Made by a program: the position numbers and the translations under genes. DNA of 64,000 nucleotides from Neorickettsia helminthoeca str. Oregon (GTDB lineage Bacteria; Pseudomonadota; Alphaproteobacteria; Rickettsiales; Anaplasmataceae), in assembly GCF_000632985.1 (NCBI RefSeq), contig NZ_CP007481.1:496001-560000 (forward strand), written 5' to 3'. Under the pieces are notes generated by a model. The model was not told the origin of the DNA, made no database searches, and saw only the letters and a list, made by a program, of their open reading frames with translations. Shown piece by piece: positions 19,165 through 27,538 of this stretch (its first letter is position 1; every line of letters begins with the position of its first letter).

Positions 19165-19782
19165 TCACATTTTGCTAGAGAAGTATTCAGTGACCAGGTT
19201 TGGCTCCATCACGGCCGGATACGGGACATCAGAAAACTTCGGAGAGACTAACAACTTCACCGATCTCTTCTCTTTATCGACTTCCAAGTAATGCGGGTGC
19301 TCATTACTACTTCCAAGTGCCCCGGAAACGCAAGGAATACTCGCAGCTCTATCTCTAATTTGGACGACATCACCCTCTTTTAATTCGAAACTGCAGACAT
19401 TCACTATCCTGTTATTGACTGTCACATGTTTATGTGAGACGAGCTGTCTAGCAGCAAAAATCGTCGGAACCATTCCTGATCTGTATAGAATCGAACTCAG
19501 CCTCCGCTCGAGCAATGATACTAAATTATCGTTAGTATTTCCCTTACCTCTATAAGCCTTGGCAAAAATGTTCGAAAATTGTTTTTTTCCGATAACGTAA
19601 TAGGTCCTGAAAGCTCTCTGCGCAGCATTCTGCTTATAGAAATCCGAGATCTTTTTTATCGGAGACCTCCCGTGTTGTCCCGGGCCGTAATTCCTCTTAT
19701 GGACAGGATCCTTCTGCGAACCCCAAAGGCTCGCTTTCATCTGCCTACTCACTCTGAACTTTCTTCTTATTGTAGTTGTCAT
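19165..19782 (-). CDS. rpsD: 30S ribosomal protein S4
   Basis: Primary 16S rRNA-binding protein that nucleates 30S assembly and affects decoding accuracy. The 205-residue sequence has the typical N-terminal KNYGPGQHGR-type segment (here KRNYGPGQHGRSP), the S4 RNA-binding domain (LERRLSSILYRSGMVPTIFAARQLVSHKHVTVNN is the core; positions about 88-121), and the end LVTEYFSSKM. It is a stand-alone gene away from the S10/alpha operons, as usual in alphaproteobacteria. It appears to head a minus-strand unit with tRNA-Leu, iscX, the MBL gene and tsaC. Confidence 0.97.
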   Translation of the reverse strand: MTTTIRRKFRVSRQMKASLWGSQKDPVHKRNYGPGQHGRSPIKKISDFYKQNAAQRAFRTYYVIGKKQFSNIFAKAYRGKGNTNDNLVSLLERRLSSILYRSGMVPTIFAARQLVSHKHVTVNNRIVNVCSFELKEGDVVQIRDRAASIPCVSGALGSSNEHPHYLEVDKEKRSVKLLVSPKFSDVPYPAVMEPNLVTEYFSSKM

Positions 19783-20094
19783 CGCTATATAAAATTACTA
19801 GTTACTTCTAACATGCCACGGCTCTTTGAGCAACAAAAAAAATGAACGCGCGCCAGTACCTTATACCAGAAGTACAGAGAATGCGCTAGTAGCAGATCAA
19901 CGTGACCTAGCCTTCAGAGATTTCTAAGTGGCTTCCCTATTGCGCTGCTTGGGCATCATTTCCACAATCCTCATTAATGCTATTTGAAGGATTGCCTCCT
20001 CTGCGCTTTTGTTGTATCATTGTCGTTTCGGTTTTCGAAAGCTAGAGCTCAGATGTTACATCCAATCTGAGAGAATTTTCCGTAGTTTCATAGT
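19783..20094. promoter_or_regulatory. Intergenic region with hairpins in the ddl leader
   Basis: A 312-base gap between divergent rpsD and ddl. I see three inverted repeats: CAATCCT/AGGATTG (19965-19971 with 19988-19994), TTTCG/CGAAA (20026-20030 with 20036-20040), and CTCAGAT/ATCTGAG (20048-20054 with 20065-20071), the last ending 23 bases before the ddl start. They could be RNA structures in the ddl leader or operators. No T-run follows them, so ordinary terminators are unlikely. No small gene was convincing. Confidence 0.35.
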
Positions 20095-21036
20095 ATGAAA
20101 TCCAGCCTTTCCAGAAAAACAGTAGCACTACTGTATGGTGGCTCCTCGCCTGAGCGTGACATATCCCTTTTAACTAAAGAGGTCGTGGAGGCATCCATAG
20201 TGAGGCTAGGTCATGGAGTGCTCCCAATTGATGTAGCAGATATCAGTGCAGCACGTACAATCCCGACATTGAAGTGTGATCTTGCGTTCATGGCAATGCA
20301 CGGACACAATGGCGAAAATGGGTGTATCCAAGGAATGCTCGAGATGAGTGGAATACCTTATACACATTCTGGTGTTCTTGCTTCCTCAATATGCATTGAT
20401 AAACCAGCAGCGAAACTTTTTTTCAAAGGTTTGGGTGCGAATGTTGCATATTCGAGGCTTGTGACAAGAGAGGAGATATTACAAAGAAAAGTTTTATATC
20501 CGAAAAAATATGTACTAAAACCTACGAATGAAGGTTCGAGTAGGAACATTGTTGTCGTGGATGGAGAAAGCCATCTTACTGAACAGAATTATCCTTTCGA
20601 TGGACCCGTGATGCTAGAAGAATTCATTTCAGGATATGAACTTAGTGTAGCCTTTCTGAGTGGGAGAGTCTTGGGGGGATTGGAGCTTGAATTAAATGGA
20701 TCTGAGTATTGTAGCTACGATGCAAAGTATAAAAAGGGATTCGCAGAGTGGGTCCCTATCAAAAATATTCCGGATGAGGTTTATCAATCTGCTCTTACGT
20801 TAACGGAAAACATCTGCAATATTCTGCACTGCAGGGGCGCTGTAAGGGCGGATTTTAAATATGACGATAAGGAAAGCAAACTCGTCATACTCGAAGTGAA
20901 CACCTGTCCAGGTATGACCATTTTACCGAAAATTGCGAAAGCATGTGCAAACATGGAGATCGACCAGGTAGTACAAGAGATTATGGAGGACGTCGATTAT
21001 GGAGTTGCTGCTATGGAATCTTTACACGTACAGTAG
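20095..21036 (+). CDS. ddl: D-alanine--D-alanine ligase
   Basis: ATP-grasp enzyme that joins two D-alanines for the peptidoglycan stem peptide. The N-terminal LLYGGSSPERDISLLT is the Ddl signature, followed by the HGHNGENGCIQGMLEMSGIP block, the ATP-binding KPTNEGSSRNI, and the metal-binding EVNTCPGMT near the C-terminus. At 313 residues the length is normal. It is followed at 44 bases by ftsQ, preserving the ddl-ftsQ order of the division and cell wall cluster although the neighbouring mur genes are missing here. Confidence 0.95.
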   Translation: MKSSLSRKTVALLYGGSSPERDISLLTKEVVEASIVRLGHGVLPIDVADISAARTIPTLKCDLAFMAMHGHNGENGCIQGMLEMSGIPYTHSGVLASSICIDKPAAKLFFKGLGANVAYSRLVTREEILQRKVLYPKKYVLKPTNEGSSRNIVVVDGESHLTEQNYPFDGPVMLEEFISGYELSVAFLSGRVLGGLELELNGSEYCSYDAKYKKGFAEWVPIKNIPDEVYQSALTLTENICNILHCRGAVRADFKYDDKESKLVILEVNTCPGMTILPKIAKACANMEIDQVVQEIMEDVDYGVAAMESLHVQ

Positions 21037-21095
21037 ACACTTCTCGTATGAAATCTTAAGATGGGGCAATTTAATTTTTATTGCCACAGCGGATA

Positions 21096-21812
21096 ATGCG
21101 TAATAAGAGTAGAAAATACGTCATTACATTATCTTACGTACTGCTCTTCACGTTTTTTTTCTTTACTGCCGCGAGTTTTACTGATAGCGTGAAGAACTTC
21201 ACCAATGGCTTATTAGTTAGACACGGATACTTGTTAACTGATATAAGGATTTCGGGAAGCAATAATTTACGTTTGGACTCCGTTCACAAGATGATGGAAA
21301 ACTATAAAGACCGTAGTATTATTGCTATACCAATTTCTGGTATTAGGAAGGAGCTACTAAAACAGAAATGGGTTTCTGGTGCAACGGTCATAATGAAGCT
21401 CCCAAATATCATAATGATCTCGATAGATGAGCATAAGCCTTTCGCTATTTTCGGCAATACGAAAATAGTAGCAGATGACTTGAGGGCACTTATTCCAATA
21501 GACGCTGAAGAAGAAAAAAAATTTACTGGTCTATTGAAGGTTTACTCACAGAATTTTAAGAGGACTTCAATACTTTTAAAAACACTCAAGACAAAGTTAG
21601 ACAAAGGGACATTAGATAAACTTGCATCAATTGAAGAGATTGCAGACAGACGGTGGAATCTCACATTTAAAAACGGAACAGTTATAAAACTACCGGAAAA
21701 GAATCTAGATCTTGCACTGAATCGCGTAAACAAGATTTTACAGAAAAATCCAGATCTGTTAGGACTCAAGAACATCGACTTGAGACTCTTAGACAAAACA
21801 TTCTTCAGCTAA
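21096..21812 (+). CDS. ftsQ: Cell division protein FtsQ
   Basis: Bitopic division protein: a short basic cytoplasmic start (MRNKSRK), one membrane helix at about residues 9-28, then a POTRA domain (YLLTDIRISGSNNLRLDSV) and a beta domain (SGATVIMKLPNIIMISIDEHKPFAIF). FtsQ links early and late divisome proteins. The ATG at 21096 is preferred to the TTG at 21081, giving 238 residues. It follows ddl as in the ancestral dcw cluster; ftsA and ftsZ do not follow. Sequence divergence is high, but the architecture and context make the call firm. Confidence 0.87.
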   Translation: MRNKSRKYVITLSYVLLFTFFFFTAASFTDSVKNFTNGLLVRHGYLLTDIRISGSNNLRLDSVHKMMENYKDRSIIAIPISGIRKELLKQKWVSGATVIMKLPNIIMISIDEHKPFAIFGNTKIVADDLRALIPIDAEEEKKFTGLLKVYSQNFKRTSILLKTLKTKLDKGTLDKLASIEEIADRRWNLTFKNGTVIKLPEKNLDLALNRVNKILQKNPDLLGLKNIDLRLLDKTFFS

Positions 21813-22044
21813 GAAAGGCTACACAAACTCGATATAAACAATCTAGATGTAGGTTGACGCGCTATCCTTTGGATCATAGGACAGCTTAAGGGTAAAAGCA
21901 CCTTGAAAAGTCGATGAAAACCCAGTAACACATAGAAAATTCCCGCCTTCAGATAGAGCAGCGCTCACTAGGAAAAGTCATAATACACACGAAATCCTAC
22001 TGGAAGGAATTCCATACCCAGAAGAGTCAGGATTAAAACTTATC

Positions 22045-22590
22045 TCATTTTTTAATGACGCAGAAAAACTCCTGTATCTCTGTCCGCTGATTATCTAGGA
22101 AAACCCCTGTTTTAGCAGAAGCGTCAAAGATACCATCATTGTGCATCATGCACATATGCCTAGCAGTAGCATAGACTATCACACCTTTTGGAGATAGAAC
22201 CCTATCGAGAGCAGTAGCAATCTGAGTACATATCCTTTCCTGCATCTGTAGTCTCCTGGTGCACGCATGCACCAACCTCTTTATGCTTCCTATACTGGTA
22301 ATGAAAGCATCAGGAACATATCCAACAGATATATTTCCAGAAATAGGGAGGATATGATGCTCACAGAAGGAAAAAAATGGAATATCCTTCAAGACAACAA
22401 GCGATTCGGTACAACAGCTTTCCATTGGAGTGATTAAGGAATCTAGGCTGTTATGCGCATAACCGGCAAAACACTTAGTAAGAATCTCTAACAGTAATCT
22501 AGGTGTATCCTTCAGTTCTCGTCGATCTGGATCATCCCCTATCGCGGCAATGAATCCGCGAATATCATCCTCAGATAACTTCCGCACCAC
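22045..22590 (-). CDS. folE: GTP cyclohydrolase I
   Basis: Converts GTP to 7,8-dihydroneopterin triphosphate, the first step of pterin and folate synthesis and of queuosine precursors. The zinc-binding region FCEHHILPISG is at about residues 73-83, with the second cysteine in RHMCMMH; both are as in active FolE. At 181 residues it is slightly short at the N-terminus, as in other compact genomes. The start is a GTG at 22590, which lies inside the 3' end of atpG (20-base overlap), so the two genes are coupled. Confidence 0.95.
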   Translation of the reverse strand: MVRKLSEDDIRGFIAAIGDDPDRRELKDTPRLLLEILTKCFAGYAHNSLDSLITPMESCCTESLVVLKDIPFFSFCEHHILPISGNISVGYVPDAFITSIGSIKRLVHACTRRLQMQERICTQIATALDRVLSPKGVIVYATARHMCMMHNDGIFDASAKTGVFLDNQRTEIQEFFCVIKK

Positions 22591-23389
22591 TCACTACCTC
22601 AACTAATTCCCTTGTGATTTTCTCCTGTCTTCCTCTATTATAGAGACGCTTGAGATCATCTGCGACGTCCTGTGCATTTTTAGTTGCAGCATCCATTGCA
22701 AACATCCTACTCATATTTTCGCTTACCTTGGCCTCCTTCAGGCATTCATAGAGCTGCGCGCACACATACTTCCCGTAAAGAAAGGCAAACAATTCATCAC
22801 GTTCTGGCTCTAGACCACACATATGCGACTCATGAAAAATAAAGCTATCCCGTGTAGGAATCCTCAATAACTCTGGATGCATGGTCATTGCATTGAAAAA
22901 TCTCGTATAAAGAATGCTGAAGGTAACTTCATCTCCGGCAGTTGTAATCAGATCAATAACAGAAGCAAAATCCATTTCACTTTCAAGTACATCCATAGTA
23001 TCCACCAAGAACTTGCTTGAGAGAGCAACTTTTTTCCCTATAAAACAGAACGATACCCGTCTCCTGCTCAAATCTGGGAAAATCATCCGGAAGTACTTAG
23101 TGATCGAGGAATTATATCCACCACACAAACCCTTGTCGGAGGATAACACGAACAACACCTCTCTTCCTGCTGCGCAATCTGACTTCGAATTTGAAGGAAT
23201 TCCTGCTTCAGCAAATCTCCCAAGTCTGTACAGCGAACCCAAAACTTCATCTTTATAACGATGTGCGGCAGCGAGTGCCGCCTTGGAGTGCCTCAACTTC
23301 GAAGTAGCAATCATCTGGGTGACCCTCGTGATTTTCTTAGTCGAGTTCACGGAATTAATACGGAGTAACAGGCTCTTCAGGTCTGACAT
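22571..23389 (-). CDS. atpG: ATP synthase gamma subunit
   Basis: Central stalk of F1-ATPase; its two long terminal helices rotate inside the alpha3beta3 ring. The N-terminal helix (LKSLLLRINSVNSTKKITR) and the C-terminal helix (ATKNAQDVADDLKRLYNRGRQEKITRELVEVV) are well conserved, as is SSDKGLCGGYN. The length of 272 residues is on the short side but normal for Rickettsiales. The gene stands outside any atp operon, consistent with the scattered atp genes of this order. It overlaps folE by 20 bases. Confidence 0.94.
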   Translation of the reverse strand: MSDLKSLLLRINSVNSTKKITRVTQMIATSKLRHSKAALAAAHRYKDEVLGSLYRLGRFAEAGIPSNSKSDCAAGREVLFVLSSDKGLCGGYNSSITKYFRMIFPDLSRRRVSFCFIGKKVALSSKFLVDTMDVLESEMDFASVIDLITTAGDEVTFSILYTRFFNAMTMHPELLRIPTRDSFIFHESHMCGLEPERDELFAFLYGKYVCAQLYECLKEAKVSENMSRMFAMDAATKNAQDVADDLKRLYNRGRQEKITRELVEVVSGAEVI

Positions 23390-23705
23390 TTAGAATCGAT
23401 ATACAAATCGGTTACATATAGAATAGCAGCTCAGATTGTTTTTTAAACAGCAAATGCATTCAAACATACATCATGGAGTAATAGCGGACTGTTTATAAAG
23501 GACTCCAAAACAGAAAGTGATTCCGAACACGCTCTCAATTAAACCAAGGTCTCATAAAGGTAAAACCTAAATAACAGCTGTAGAATCAAAATACTCCTCA
23601 AGTGTATCCATCATGAATACGTTAAAAACTATTCTAGTATATCGTGATCCTACTAATATTCGGATATAATTAACATTATATTTAGATTTAAACATAGCAT
23701 CCGCT
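23390..23705. other. Intergenic region between atpG and a coiled-coil protein gene
   Basis: 316 bases, AT-rich toward the plus-strand gene. A TATAAT hexamer at 23665-23670 is a candidate -10 element for the coiled-coil gene, but no good -35 box sits 17 bases upstream. A weak GGAGT/ACTCC inverted repeat lies near 23474-23505. I saw no RNA gene. Confidence 0.35.
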
Positions 23706-25313
23706 ATGTATATTGCACTATTTATGACTGACACACATTTAAATACTGAAGGAAAAGTACTTATCATTATAGGATCGGTAATAGCGCTTCTGTCATCACT
23801 TACGCTTCTGTCATCACTTATTATTGCAACGTTGACGGTTAGGCTAAACAGAGCGCAGTCTCGCACTAACACGCGAGCAAGTTTTGAAGTTTTTTTGCGT
23901 GACCAAGGAAAGCTAACACTACTACCTTGTAAGACACCAGATGAATATACAAGTTCATCTATGATGAGGCTGGCGGAGGAAGGTCATATAACCCATGAAG
24001 AACAGCAATCATCCATAGGTATACCAGAAGAGAAAGCAATTATTGCCCAAACAGAACCAAGTGTGTACTCCGATATATTGAAGATAAGAACAAAGCTGCC
24101 CGCTGGAAACACTGAAACAGTGCTACTTTATAACCAAGAACTCCTTAATGCAGGCGCACCTGTTTCCGACATTGGTGGCAACTCTGGATGTGGTTCTAGA
24201 GAAACACTTCTCACTTCTAGGAAGAGAACACCACTCACAAATCTTGTCGATCACTGTGATGTATCTCCAGAGCAAGCTTCAGCTCGTGATTCATCGATAA
24301 GATTAAATTCCGAGCAAGGTACAATCAGTGGACCTAATGAGGATTTAAGACAGACTTGTAAAAGTACACCAGAAGAAAGCGGTAGTTTACACCATTACCT
24401 TGCAAATCCATCGCTTCTCGGGGGCTGTGAAAAGCTAACTTTAGAAGAGTCAAGGGACGAAGCTTTTTCTGCTGATAGATTAGATTCGCTTTATTACGAG
24501 GAAGTAGAGAGACCGGAAAATAATGGAGGGAATTCACTTTATGTTGTGGAACTAAGCAAAATACGTGAGGAACTAAACTTCCTTGGTATAGAACTAAGCA
24601 AAATACGTCAGGAACGACGCTCTCTTGGTGCGGCAGTGAATAAAATAGATGAGGAGCTAAGCTCTCCTGTTACAGAGCAAGATGGAATGCATGTAATCAT
24701 GGTACTTCTTTGCGAGGAAGTAAAGGAATTAAGGAAGAAGTTACAGTCTGTTTATGCGGAAAACGCTAAAATGCGCGATGAGATATGCGCTAACACAGCA
24801 GAAATACAAGAACTAAAAGCGCCTTCATGCACCGTTGAGAAACTAGATCCAAGTCTGTTACATTGTAATCACCAGATAGAGGAACTAACGAAGGAGTGCT
24901 CATTTCTTCGTGGGAAGCTAGAGTTGGAAATTTCATTTCGTGATAGTCAGGAGAAGAAACTACGTGAGACAATAAACTCAGCAACTTTAGTTACTAATCA
25001 GCAGATAAAAAAAATAGAGGAGGACAATAAACTTAATTACGAGGAAATAATTGCACTGAGTTCGATGATACACTCTAATAAAAAGTCTCTTAGTGTACAA
25101 ATCGATGAACTGAGAATGCAACAACAATCTTTTGAGATAAAACTAGGAGACATTTCCACTTCGCCTCGTAATAAGCAACGACGTAGGAAGTCAAACTTAG
25201 GCGATTTAGGAGAAGGAGATTTCTATGCCAATGATGAAAGTCCATCTCATGCATTAGATACAAGTCATACCCTGCAATTGAATAGAGCTGGACAACGCGC
25301 TCCATATGCGTAG
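23706..25313 (+). CDS. Membrane-anchored coiled-coil protein of unknown function
   Basis: A 535-residue protein that I do not recognise. One hydrophobic helix (about residues 17-47) contains a perfect duplication LLSSLTLLSSL, encoded by an imperfect 18-base tandem repeat. A Ser/Thr/Glu-rich, probably disordered region (about 60-270) follows, then a long coiled coil (about 275-475) with short repeated units such as ELSKIREELNFLG and ELSKIRQERRSLG. The C-terminus is polar. An alternative start is the ATG at 23724 (MTDTHLNTEG). The layout suggests a structural or host-interacting protein anchored in the inner membrane, or a secretion substrate; neither is shown. Confidence 0.7.
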   Translation: MYIALFMTDTHLNTEGKVLIIIGSVIALLSSLTLLSSLIIATLTVRLNRAQSRTNTRASFEVFLRDQGKLTLLPCKTPDEYTSSSMMRLAEEGHITHEEQQSSIGIPEEKAIIAQTEPSVYSDILKIRTKLPAGNTETVLLYNQELLNAGAPVSDIGGNSGCGSRETLLTSRKRTPLTNLVDHCDVSPEQASARDSSIRLNSEQGTISGPNEDLRQTCKSTPEESGSLHHYLANPSLLGGCEKLTLEESRDEAFSADRLDSLYYEEVERPENNGGNSLYVVELSKIREELNFLGIELSKIRQERRSLGAAVNKIDEELSSPVTEQDGMHVIMVLLCEEVKELRKKLQSVYAENAKMRDEICANTAEIQELKAPSCTVEKLDPSLLHCNHQIEELTKECSFLRGKLELEISFRDSQEKKLRETINSATLVTNQQIKKIEEDNKLNYEEIIALSSMIHSNKKSLSVQIDELRMQQQSFEIKLGDISTSPRNKQRRRKSNLGDLGEGDFYANDESPSHALDTSHTLQLNRAGQRAPYA

Positions 25314-25510
25314 ATTTCTTCCTCATGGCGAAAACAGCATAGTCACCGCACAGGAGCCAGATGAAAAGACTCGTCCGCTAGAAGGTATTCAAGCTCAGCG
25401 GACTTTATGGGTATCACGACTTTTCTGAGGTGCTTCGTACTCTCAGTGTCATTGCATCAAATGAGTTACAAATTGCTCGGCTGGTGCAGATCCTGAAGCG
25501 AAAGCGCCTG

Positions 25511-26350
25511 CTAAAGGAATCTCATCTCAAAATCCAACGTGATACCTAGCTTTTCCCTCACCCCATCTTTGACGGTGCGACAAAGATCAATTAAGTTCTC
25601 CGAGCTCTCACAACCATGGTTTATAACAAAATTGCAGTGCTGTTCCGAAATCTGTGCTTTTCCTATTGAGAAACCACGGAAGCCCGCTTTCTCTATCAAC
25701 TCCCAGGCTTTATAGCCAACAGGATTTTTAAAAATTGATCCAGCGGTCTTAGAAAAAATTGGTTGGGACTCCTGCTTCTTTCTTATCATCTCCAACATTA
25801 TGGACTTTATGGAGTCCCTAGGAACTACATTAGTAGCATCGAAAATTACCTCAATACAGATGTAGTGCGATGGTAAGGAATTAGATCGATATTGAAATCC
25901 AATCTCTTCCTTTGAAAGAGTGATGATCTCACCATTGTCAGCAATAAAAGTCGCAGAAGTAACAAGATCTTTCGTTTCACAGTTATAGGATCCCGCATTC
26001 ATAGCAACTGCACCTCCGATAGTACCGGGAATCGTAGAGAAAAACTCGAATCCCCCTATACTATTTTCTAGAGCAAGCTTCGCTAAATTAGACTGTAATG
26101 CCGCTGCTCCAGCAATGATTTTTCCATCTTCATATGATAGGTAATTAAAATTCCTGCCTAACTTCAAAATAATGCTCTCTATCCTGTCGCCGGCTAAGAT
26201 ATTCGACCCAGCACCCAAGATGAAAAAAGCATTATACCTGCTAAAATGGATGAGTTCGTCGAGGTTCTCAGCTTTGAACAACTTCGCCTTACCACCGACT
26301 TTAAGCCAAGTATAATTCATCAGATTAATCTCTTTAAATCTGTATTTCAT
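25511..26350 (-). CDS. murB: UDP-N-acetylenolpyruvoylglucosamine reductase
   Basis: FAD-dependent reductase that forms UDP-N-acetylmuramate, the second committed step of peptidoglycan precursor synthesis. FAD-binding signatures are visible: the NYTWLKVGGKA N-terminus, ILGAGSN near residue 46, and IPGTIGGAVAMNAG near residue 110. The catalytic serine region reads TAGSIFKNP and the C-terminal NFVINHG is conserved. At 279 residues it belongs to the shorter type found in alphaproteobacteria and Gram-positives. The surrounding genes are unrelated; it adds to the scattered cell-wall genes of this window. Confidence 0.95.
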   Translation of the reverse strand: MKYRFKEINLMNYTWLKVGGKAKLFKAENLDELIHFSRYNAFFILGAGSNILAGDRIESIILKLGRNFNYLSYEDGKIIAGAAALQSNLAKLALENSIGGFEFFSTIPGTIGGAVAMNAGSYNCETKDLVTSATFIADNGEIITLSKEEIGFQYRSNSLPSHYICIEVIFDATNVVPRDSIKSIMLEMIRKKQESQPIFSKTAGSIFKNPVGYKAWELIEKAGFRGFSIGKAQISEQHCNFVINHGCESSENLIDLCRTVKDGVREKLGITLDFEMRFL

Positions 26351-26458
26351 GTTTCTTGAAATTCATAGAAATGAAATAAATCTCGTGATATTCTACCAGT
26401 TTGTCTTCGGATTCTAAATGATGAAGTCTTTTTCGATAAGTACCATTCTGCGGATTAA

Positions 26459-27430
26459 ATGTTGAGAACCAGGTTTGTAATGCTTTCTATGATGCTGTCT
26501 TTCAGCCTTTCTTCGTGCGCGAAACGTGGGATACCTTTTTCAGCTTACCCACTTCAGAATCCACAAGGGGTATATTTCGAGAGTGATCCTGAATTTGTCT
26601 CTGCATACATGCGTTATATGAACGCTTCGCAAAGCAATGAGCGTCCGGAAAGCGCTGTGAGTATACTCAATCTCGAAAGCGTTGGCGAGCTAGAAGAGAT
26701 CAATCCCGTAGATGCCGGCTGGGAAGTTAAAACATTACCTGCCGGAAAAACAGACCTAGAGGAGTTCTTAGATAACTCTGTTGAGACAGCCAGATCATTC
26801 GTCACAGACGCTGTGAAGAAAGTGCAGGATTCTGCTGAGGCTGTCAAAAATGTAGCTAGTAAGCAATTCGGTTTCGATGATGAAACAAACAAAAATTCGT
26901 CTCGAAATAAAACAAAAGAAACCTCCAGAACTAAGATTCAGCAGTCTCAAGATGAATTAATCCAGGACAAAAAAACACCTGACTCCCAGGCCCAATCTTC
27001 TTCGAATGAGTCAAATCGCAACGACGGGACAGTAAGTACTGTCGAAACCATCCCTGATTCAGGCAGCGGAAAAGTATCCAAAAAAAAATCTAGATCAACA
27101 TCTAAGAAAAGTAAGAGCCATCTTTCCACCGGTAGCAAAGAGGTTTCACAGATTGAGGCAGAGGGTGACAAATTGCTCCCCACTTTTTACACACGGGAAA
27201 AAACACATAAGCTGCCATTCTGCGCCGAAAACTGCTCCAGAATCGCTATATATTCTACCTATCCAGTGGTGGGTAGCAGAGATCCGCGCATAAAGTCAGT
27301 TGATACTCTTAGTACGCAACGGAATGTGTATTCTACCCATCCCGTTGCGTTAGATAGAAGTAATTTGCGTACGAAATTAGCCGGTATTTTCGATGCAGGG
27401 CACGATCGCTTTTCCGTTACGGATAGGTGA
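26459..27430 (+). CDS. Putative lipoprotein of unknown function
   Basis: A 323-residue secreted protein. The N-terminus (MLRTRFVMLSMMLSFSLSSC) is a signal peptide ending in a lipobox LSSC with the cysteine near residue 20, so it should be lipidated. After a folded-looking stretch (residues 25-130, with a helical segment VETARSFVTDAVKKVQDSAEAVKNVA) comes a Ser/Lys/Asn-rich disordered region to about 235. The C-terminal domain contains two similar short units, IYSTYPVVGSRDPRIK and VYSTHPVALDRSNLR, and two cysteines (FCAENC). No known family was recognised. It is likely an envelope-exposed, lineage-specific lipoprotein. Confidence 0.75.
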   Translation: MLRTRFVMLSMMLSFSLSSCAKRGIPFSAYPLQNPQGVYFESDPEFVSAYMRYMNASQSNERPESAVSILNLESVGELEEINPVDAGWEVKTLPAGKTDLEEFLDNSVETARSFVTDAVKKVQDSAEAVKNVASKQFGFDDETNKNSSRNKTKETSRTKIQQSQDELIQDKKTPDSQAQSSSNESNRNDGTVSTVETIPDSGSGKVSKKKSRSTSKKSKSHLSTGSKEVSQIEAEGDKLLPTFYTREKTHKLPFCAENCSRIAIYSTYPVVGSRDPRIKSVDTLSTQRNVYSTHPVALDRSNLRTKLAGIFDAGHDRFSVTDR

Positions 27431-27538
27431 GTAACGTCCTATCTCAGCACAGAACTAGGGCAACGTTGTCACCTGGCTGGGAGAAACCAGACTGAGAAAG
27501 CGCAAACGATGACCACAGCCAGAGCCAAGTACCCATAT

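Noticed and set aside
23567-23872. 101-codon minus-strand frame upstream of the coiled-coil gene
   Set aside because: It overlaps the plus-strand start antisense, lacks a ribosome binding site and has the composition of translated noncoding DNA.
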